Below are positions 28,801 through 37,800 of a DNA stretch of 64,000 bases, piece by piece. The first letter of the stretch is position 1, and every line of letters begins with the position of its first letter. The notes beneath the pieces are model-generated. The model was not told the DNA's origin and did no database searches. It saw only the letters and a list, made by a program, of their open reading frames with translations. The position numbers were made by a program, and so were the translations under genes. The DNA lies in assembly GCA_035556735.1 (NCBI GenBank), contig DATMFF010000013.1, forward strand, positions 186,001-250,000, read 5' to 3'. Origin of the DNA: CANJBX01 sp035556735. GTDB taxonomy: Bacteria > Pseudomonadota > Alphaproteobacteria > Rhizobiales > Xanthobacteraceae.

Positions 28801-31800
28801 GCCCGTGAACAGGTTACCGATGATCTCGGAATCGTTGGCATCGACGGTGACGAGCGTGTTGCCCTGCTCGCCGCCGCCGTTGACGCCGCCGGCGGTACCC
28901 GTGACCTCGTTGTTGGTGAAGGACACCCGCTCGGTCGGATAGTTGCCCGGAGGCGAGCCCGAGCCGCCGTTGCCGATCACGACGAGCTGGCGCGGCACGT
29001 TCGGATCGGTGAACTGGTTGGCGAAACCGGTGCCGCCTGGCACGCCGCCGGTGAAGGTCGCGCCGTCGAAGATGTTGCCGTCGATGCGCAGATCGGTGAC
29101 TGCCGCGCTGAACTCCGACATCAGGCCGGCGTCACCGTTGGCGGTGACGCGGTTGCCCTGGATGTCGATCTCGTCGTGGTTGCCCTGCAGGTAGATGGCC
29201 GCCTTCTCGAGGCCTGGAGGCCCGTCGATGCCGACGACCGTGAAGCCGTGGCCCGTCGAGCCGATGCGGACGTTGTCGGTGCCCGGCGTGACCTGGATCG
29301 CACCCAGTTCGCCCCCGAGCTGATTGCCCTGGATGGTCGTGGCATCGCGTCCGTCGAACGACAGCAGCGCGAGATTGTCGCGGCTGATGACGACGTTCTC
29401 ATTGTAGGTGCCGGGCGCGACCATGATCGTCACATGCCCGCTGATGGAATTCGCCGCGGCGAGCGCGTCGGCGATCGTCGCATAGGCCCCGGCGTAGTTA
29501 GTGGGCCCCCCCGGTCCATCGACGATCAGCACCGTCGTGTCGGCGAACTTGATCTGTTCGACCGCACTGACCGTGTCGGTGCCGTCGTCACCCTGCACGC
29601 CCGGCGCCGTGTCGGCGACAGTGATGGTCGAGCCGCTGATGCTGAGCGAATAGCCCGCGAAGTCCCCGCCGTAGATCGCGGTGTCCTGGCCGGAACCGCC
29701 CTGCAGGTCGTCATTGCCGCCGAGCCCGACGAGCGTGTCGTCGCCCTCATTGCCGATCAGCTGGTTGTTTTCCGACGAGCCGACGAGGTAATCGCCGTGC
29801 TGGCCGCCCTCCGCGTTCTCGAAGTTATAGAGATGGTCGTGGTAGACCGTGCCGCCGATCTGAAACTGCGCGGTGTTGGCGTCAATGTTGACGCTGCCGC
29901 CGTCACTGTAGGCGGCGCCGCCCAGGTTGATCTGGACGCCGGTGCCGACGTCGCTCGCGTTCGACACCGTCGTATAGACGGCTTTGTCGCCGCCTTCCCG
30001 CCCGTCGATCTCGTCGGTGACGAACGATGAGCCGGCGCGGAAGACGTCCTGGCTGTGGCCGAGGCCGAGCTGCGTGCCGTCTGCGGCCGTGCCGGCCGCG
30101 ATGATCTGCGGCGCGTTGGCTCCGCCGGCGAAACTCTCGAACACGTTCGACTGGTTGTTGTCGATCGCGAGCTCGATGGTTTCGACGCTGGTCGCCGTGA
30201 CAAGCGCCGGACCGGTGAGATCGACCGTGAAGTTCGACGTGTTGCCGACGATCTGGAGCGACGGATTGGCGTTGGCGGTGGTGGCGGTGATGCGCAGCGT
30301 GTCGCTGTCTGCGCCGCCCGCGAAGGTGTCGGTGCCGTCCGTCAGGTCCCAGATGGCGAGGTCGTTCCCGGCACCGCCGATCAACGTGTCATTGCCGCCG
30401 AGGCCCACCAGGCGGTCGTCACCACCGTTGCCTGTGAGGATATTGGCCTCATTGCCGCCGATGAGGATGTCGGCGCTATCGGTGCCGATCGCATCGACGA
30501 TGCCGGTGACGTCGTCGATACCGACGACTTTGTCTGATACCGACGCGCGGTCGGTCGCCTTGTCGGCACCGACGCTCTCGCCGCCGACGGTCTGGACCGC
30601 GTCAGACAGGTTGACGAACACGCCGCCAGGCAGGGTCGCGTAGTTGATCGAACTGATCGATCCGGCCGCGTCGACGCGCACGGTGAAGGTCGCGGGGACG
30701 CTGGTGTCGCCGTCGCTGTCGGTCGCGGCGTATTTGAACCGGAGGTCGAGGAAATGCTGCGTGCCGACCGGAGCCGGATGATCAAGCGGCTGGCGCAGCT
30801 CGAAGTGATACTCGCCGTTGCCTTGATCGGACAGCGCGACGGTGAAGACGATGCTGCCGTCGTTGAGCAGCGTCGGCGCCGCCGGCCCCGTGTAGCCAAC
30901 CAGCGTCGAGCCGATGAAGGTGTACGAGACGGCCTGACCGAACGACGTGAGGGTCAGCGGGTCGCCGTTCTGATCGACCGCTCCCACGTTGGGGCTGGCG
31001 AACTGTACCGAGCGGTTGGGGCTCGTGGCGTTGGAATCGTCCGCGCCCCAATCGATGGCCAGTGCTCCGTCGAGCGCCGGGGTTCCCGGCCCTTCCTCGA
31101 TGAGGCCCTGCGCCGCGCCCGCGATCGGCAGATCGTCGCTGATCGAGACGGTGAAGCTCGAATTCGCGGTGTCGCCGTCGGCGTCGGTGGCGACGAAGCC
31201 AAACGTAAGGTCGATCGCGCCGTCGTTGGCCGCCGGCTGGTGATCGATGTTATCGAGCAGTGTGAACGTCCAGGTGCCCTGGTCGGTGGGCGAGGCCCCG
31301 CTGTCCAACGTCAGACGGAACACGACGCGGCCGGACGCATCGACAACCCCGTTGTTGTCGTCGTCGGCGACGCCGAGCAACTCGGTAGCGGAAACGCGCA
31401 CCAAGCGAACGATGGCATCGTTCGATGTCAATGCACCGTCGGCTGTCTGGATCCCGGTGTTGTCGGCGAGGCTCGCCGCGAATGCGACGGTGCGCAAGCT
31501 CGACTCGTTGTCCGCACCCCAGTCGATGGCGAGCGAGCCGGCGTCAGTGGCCGGAAGCATCGTCGACAGTTCGACGTTGTCGATCAGGATCTGACCGCCC
31601 GCGTTGGTGACGGCGATCTCGACGCGCAGGTGCTGACCGGCGAGCGACGCGGGCAGCGGACCGGAACTGAGCTCCATGGTCGCCCATTGCCCGTTGCCCG
31701 GATCGGAAAGGTTGAGCGTAGAGATGACCGTATTGCTCTCGAGAGCGACGAGGCGCACGGTGCCGCCCGGCCAGGTCTGGTCGGTACGGTCGCCGACATT

Positions 31801-34800
31801 GAGTCGCACCGAATAGGTTGCGCCCTCGACCAGTGCCTCGCCCGTGTTCTGCGAGAGCACGTTACCACTGCGGATCCAGGCGACCGCATCGCCGCTGTGT
31901 CCGGTCGGCGAAATGATCCCCGGAATCGGGGCGTAGATGCCGCCGTTGCTCGTGTTTGCGAGGGTCCAACCGGCAGGATTACCCTGGGTGTAGTTGCCCA
32001 GAACGTTCGTGATGACGCCCGGCGCGCCCGTGGCAAGGGATTGCACCTCGAAGCTGGCATTGGCGAGCGGAACCGCAACGCTGTCCTCGACCAGCGCGCC
32101 GGAGTCGGGGGTGCCGACCAGCGGTCCGTCGTCGTCGAAGCGGATCGTCACCGCCGACGGAGGCGTCGTCACCACGTCGCCGTCGTAATCCTCGACCGTC
32201 GCGGTCACGAACAGGATGGCGTCACCGGTGCCAGCCTGGCCGAGCGTCACCGCGTCGTCACGGTCGTCGCCCGAGGCGGGATTGTCCCGCAGCGACCGGT
32301 ACTGCACGAGCGCAAGGTCGCCGCTGTCGTCGACGCCGATGGCGAAAGCAATGTCGCCTGCCGGATCTGCGCTGCCGGTCGTGTTGCTGGTCCCGAGACG
32401 GCCGATCACGATACCGGAGACCGGATCGGTGTAGAGGAATATCCGATGGCCGCTGGCGCTGTCGAACAGATTGGTGGCCGTGGCGCTGAACGTGCCGCCG
32501 CTGGCGTTGGTGAGCTGCAGGGAGAAGGTGCCTGGACCGTCCGCGCCGAAGTTGGCGTTCAACGTGATGGCGCCAGCGCGTTCGGCATAGCCCAGCGCTG
32601 CTCCCGCGGATGCGAGCTCGGTCACGCCGGCGAAGATCGCGGGCAGCGATCCGACATCGCTCTCGGGCTTCACGTCGCCCGGAGCATCCGCATCGGGTCC
32701 GCCCGACTGGATGCCCGCGGTCTCGTCGTGGATGAGCGTCGCGCCGCCAGCTCCCACCGGGTTCACCACCACCACCGGTGCCGGTGCGTCATCGGTCAAC
32801 TTGAACGTGAGCGTCGTGTCGACGGGATCGCCGTCGGCGTCCGTCGCGCGGATCTGGATGGCGAGCGAGAGCGTGTCCTGGCTGCCGTCGGTACTGTCGA
32901 TAGGGTGATCGAGCACCTTGAGCAGGTTGATCGTGTACTGGCCGCCCGCCGACGCATCCGGATCGAGCGTGATCGTGAAGACGTGGCTGGAGGAATCGAA
33001 CGGATTGCCTCCGACGTAAGCGATGAGCTGTCCGCCGTCGCCGAGGGGCTGGACAATGAAATTGACGATCTGTCCATGCGAGGTCAGGCCCGCCAGGGAA
33101 TTGCCATTGCCATCGGTGATCGCGACGACCGGCTGAAGGATTCCGGTGGTCACGAAGTCGAGGCGCCGCTGAAGCAGCGGGGATGTATCGTCGTCCGCGC
33201 CCCACTGAATGCCGACATCGCCCGAGAAGCTGGTCTCGTTGCCCACAGTGGCGTCAGTCGGCCCGTCGGCGGCGACGGGCAGGTTCTCTTCGACAAAGGT
33301 GTGCTCGGGCGGCATGACCGGGGCGACCGGCACGTCGTCGACCACCTTGACCTCGAACGTGCCGACGTCGGTACGATCGTTGTCCGCGTCCCAGGCACGG
33401 AAGCCGATGCGGATCGTGATTTCGTTCTCGCCGTCGCCGAACACGCGGTGATCGAGGTTGCCGAGCAGCGTGAAGTGGTAGGCGCCGTTCGGAGCGGTAT
33501 CGTCGAGCTCGATCGAGAACACCGGGCCGCTCGATGTGCTTGCGGTCAGCAGTGGGTTACCCGACACGCTGGTGCCGAGCGTGTAGCTGATCAGGTTGCC
33601 GTCCCCGCTGGGCAGGACGATCGGATTCCCGTCGCTGCCGATGAACGTGATGTTCGCGATGGTGCCGATGATCGGGACCGTGACAGCGTCGAAGGCGAGG
33701 CGGCGGTTGGAGCCGTCGTCGGCGCCCCACTCGACACCGAGGCTGCCGGTGACGGTCAGCGGATCGCCGGCGGTCGGGACGCCGGTGCCGTTGGCGAGAT
33801 CGTCCTCGTCAACGGTCTTGATCTCCGCCGCCGTCAACCGCGGTGCATCGTCGTCAACGCGAACGCGGAAACCCCACGTCGCCGTATCGCCATCGTAATC
33901 GCGAACGGTGAAGTCGAAGTCGATATTCTTGTTGTCTTCGGTATTGGCAGTCGGGTGATCGATCGAGCCCTTAAGCTCGAAGCGATAGCTGCCGCCACCA
34001 TCGTCCGACAGCGAGACCTCGAAGATCGTCGGACCGCTCGCCCCCGCGGTGGCGACAAGCTTGGTGCCGCTCTCCGCCAGCGTATAGACGAGCGCAACGC
34101 CGTTGGACGTCAGATTCTGGGCAGTGAGAGCAGCAGTCGAGTCCGCGGTGAAATAGACTGCGCGCCCCATGTCGGCATTCGGTGCCGTCGCCCCCGGGAT
34201 CGTGCCGTCCTGCACGCCCCCGACGTCGGCCCCGCTGACGCCCGCGTTGGCGCCATCCGTGCTGTCAGCACCCCATGCGATGTTGAGACTGGCGGTTGCG
34301 ACAACGTCGAAGCCTGCCCGATCGCCGTCGTATGTGTGCTCGGCGTCCGTGTTGCCGTCGATCGTGCCGTTGAAAATGCCATCCTCGTCAACCCACTGCG
34401 CAGCAACGGCAGCGGTGCGCTCCGGCGAGTCGTCATCGACGACGATCTGGAACGATCCGTTCGTCACGTCGCCATCGCCGTCGCGCGCGGCGACGTCGAA
34501 GGTCAGCGTGCGATCGTCCTCGGTGTTCGCCGTGGCATGATCGAGCGGCTGGAGCAGAGTGAAGGTGTAAGAGCCGGCCCCCTGGTCGGACAACGTGAGG
34601 AAGAACACCGCGTTCGACGGCGGCGAACCGGGATCGAACGCCAGCGGCGCCGAACCGGTATAGGCGAGCAGGATGGCGCCGTTGTTGAAGAGCGCATAGC
34701 TGACGGTCAGGCCGCCCGAGGTCAGACCCGTGGCGCCGGCAGGCGTCGTGAAGACGACCGAACGGTCCCCCATGACCTGCGTGCCGGTGAAGCCGCCGTC

Positions 34801-37800
34801 GACATTAGTATTGGAGTCGTCCGTACCCCATGAGATGCCGAGCGAGACCGGCGAGGCGGTGCCGGTGCTCTCGCCGCCGAGATCAGAGCCAGCATAGCCG
34901 TTCGATGACGGGCGCTGGCCGCCGGGCGGCAGTCCCGGGTTGCCGCCGGAGAGCCCCTCCTCGTCCACCGAGGTCGACGCGATGGCGCCGGTGAAGGTGG
35001 CCGAATCGTCGTCGACGGTGACCTGGAATGTGCCCGCAGGCGCGAGATCGCCATCGGCGTCGGCGGCGCGGAAACGGAACTGCAGGGCGATGTCGTCTTC
35101 ACCGCTGCCCGGGTGGTCGAGGTTGCCCAGGAGGTCGAACGTATAGGTGCCGCTGGCGCTGGTCGGGTCGAGCGTGACCTTGAACACCTGGTCGGCCGCG
35201 TTGCTCGCATCGCCACCGGACTTGTAGGCCGTCAGCACATAGCCGCCGTTCCAGGTGCCCGGCGGCGACTCGAGATAGTCGATGCGGTAGGCAAGCGCCA
35301 CGCCGTCGGACGTGAGCGACGGCAACCCGAGCTGCGCAGCCGTCGGGGTTGCATTGTCGGCGAAGGGCGTGCCGAACCCCGAGGCGGTGACGAAGGAGAC
35401 CGTGCGACCGATCGCGTCATCGACGGCGCCGATGGCGCCACCCACGCCCGTCAGCGTCTCTTGCTTCTTGTCGTCGTCCGCGCCCCAGGAGATCGCCAGC
35501 GATCCCTGCCGCGTCGCCGTGCCGTCGTCACCGACGACGAGATCGTCGGCGGGATTGCTCGGCAGATGCTCGGACTCGATGTTGCCGGCGGCAGAGATGC
35601 GCTCCTCATCGAGCACGCTGTTGTCGGCGATGCCCTGTGCAGGCGAGTCGTCGTCGACGCGCGCGCGGAAGTCGGCGATCGTGCCCAGATCGCCATCGCT
35701 GTCGGCGGCCTGGAATCGGAACAGCAGATCGAGATTGTTCTCGCTGCCGGGTAAAAACTCGAACGGATGGTCGAGATTGCCGAGCAGCTCGAAATCGTAT
35801 GAGCCCTCGGACGACGTCGGGTCGATGGTGACACGGAAGACCTGATCCGCGGCGTTCGTCGGGTCGCCGCCCTGCTTGTAGGCGAGCAGCACAAACCCGC
35901 CGTTCCAGAAGCCGCCTGTCGGCTGCAGATAGGTGAGCTGATAGCTCAGCAGCGATCCGTCCGAGGTCAGCGTCGAGGCCACTTCGGTAGTGCCGATGCG
36001 GATCGAGGGCGTCACCAGCGCGGCGGCATCGAGACGGTTGCCGGCCGTGTCCACGAAGTGGACGGTGCGCCCGATCGGATCGCTGTTCGTGGCGTCGGTG
36101 TCGCTCAGGTCCTCGTTCTTCAGATTGTCGTCAGCACCCCAGGAGATGTCGAGCGAGCCGCCCTCGTGCGTGTCGGTGCCAGGCACGTCTCCACCCAGCG
36201 TCGCGCCTGCGATGCCCCCAGGAGTCCCCTCCTCGTCGACGGTCACGTCGTCCGGGTTGTTCTGCACCGGCGTGTCGTCGAGTACGTTGACCGCGAAGGT
36301 CTTGCTCACACTGTCGCCGTCGGCGTCGGTCGCGGTGAAATCGAACGTGAAGGTCAGCCCGGTCTCGCCGCTGCCCGCCGGATGGTCGATGTTGTCGTGG
36401 AGCGTAAAGGTGTAGCTGCCAGAGCCGTCGTCGTTGAGCGTGACGTCGAAGACGATGCGCTCGGGCGACCCGGCGAAAGCCACCAGCTTGGTGCCATTGT
36501 CCTCGAGGCGATATTCGATGAGATCACCATCGGCGGTGAGGCCGGTGAGAATGTTGGAACCGGCGTCACGGACCACGACGTTGTCCGCGGCCAGCGCATC
36601 GGCGAAAGCCACCGAGCGACCAACCCCATCGTTGCGCCCCGACGCATCGAGATCGTCTGCGCCCCAATCGATATCGAGCGAGCGCGTCTCCTGATTCCGA
36701 GTCGAATTGACAAATCCGAAGAAAAAGAAGTCGCCGTCGGATGGACCCTGGGTGTCTTCGTTGCCGTTGCCTGCGACCGCGGCGTCCTCCTCCTCCACAG
36801 CGGCTCCGCCCGGCGTGCCAATTTCTGGCGCGTCGTCATTGACGGTGATGGTCACGGTGGTCGACACCGTGTCGCCGTCATAATCGCGCGCGGCAACGTT
36901 GAAGGTGAGTTGCAGATCGTCTTCGGCGTTGTCGGTCCGATGATCGAGTTCGTCGAGCAGCGTGAAGCGGTAGTAACCGTTGCCGTCATCGGAGAGCACG
37001 GCGGTGAACACCAGGCGCCCGCCGGCGGTGCCGACGATGCGCGTGCCGCTCTCGACGAGCGTGATCTCGACTTCCTCGCCGCGCGAGGTGAGGAGGTTGG
37101 CGCCAGAATTGGGCGAGCCGTTCACCAGGATGTCGGTGCCGGTGAAGTAGACCGCCCGCCCCATGTTATCGTTCGGCGTCGTGTCGCCGAGCACCACGCC
37201 GTCCTGGCGGTTGATCGCACCGATGAACGGCAGCGTCACCACCGTGTCGCCGGTGTCGCGGTCATCGGCGCCCCACGCAATGTTGAGCGACACGTTGGCG
37301 GTCTGGATTGCCGAGCCGGGCGCGTCGGTGCCGTCGTAAGTGTCGGGCGTCGGGCGCTGATCGACCGGCGGCAGGCCCGGGTTGCCACCCCACAGGCCAT
37401 CCTCGTCGACGGTCGCACCGGCCGGAGCGGCGCTGAACACCGGACCATCGTCATCGACGGTGACGGTGAAGGACGAGGTCTGCGTGTCGCCGTCGGAATC
37501 CGTCGCAATGAAGTCGAAGACGAGGTCGATGTTGTCTTCGAACGACAACTCGGTCGTACCCGTAGAAGTATCGTCCTGCTGCGGATGGTCGAGGTTGCCG
37601 ACCAGGGTGAACGTGAAGGAGCCGGAGCCGACGTCCGACAACGAGACGGTGAACACCACGTCGCCGCCGCCTGCCTTCGCGCCCGTCAGCATCGTGCCGT
37701 CCGGCGAGATGGTATATTCCAGCGCGACCCCATCCGACCGCAGATTCATCGCGTTGAGCAATGCGATGTTCGAGGCCGCGAAGGTCACTGCACGATCGCC

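Noticed and set aside
30754..34833. Plus-strand open frame of 1,359 codons antisense to the T1SS-143 repeats
   Set aside because: Same reason: a shadow of GC-rich repeat coding on the minus strand, with no recognisable protein features.
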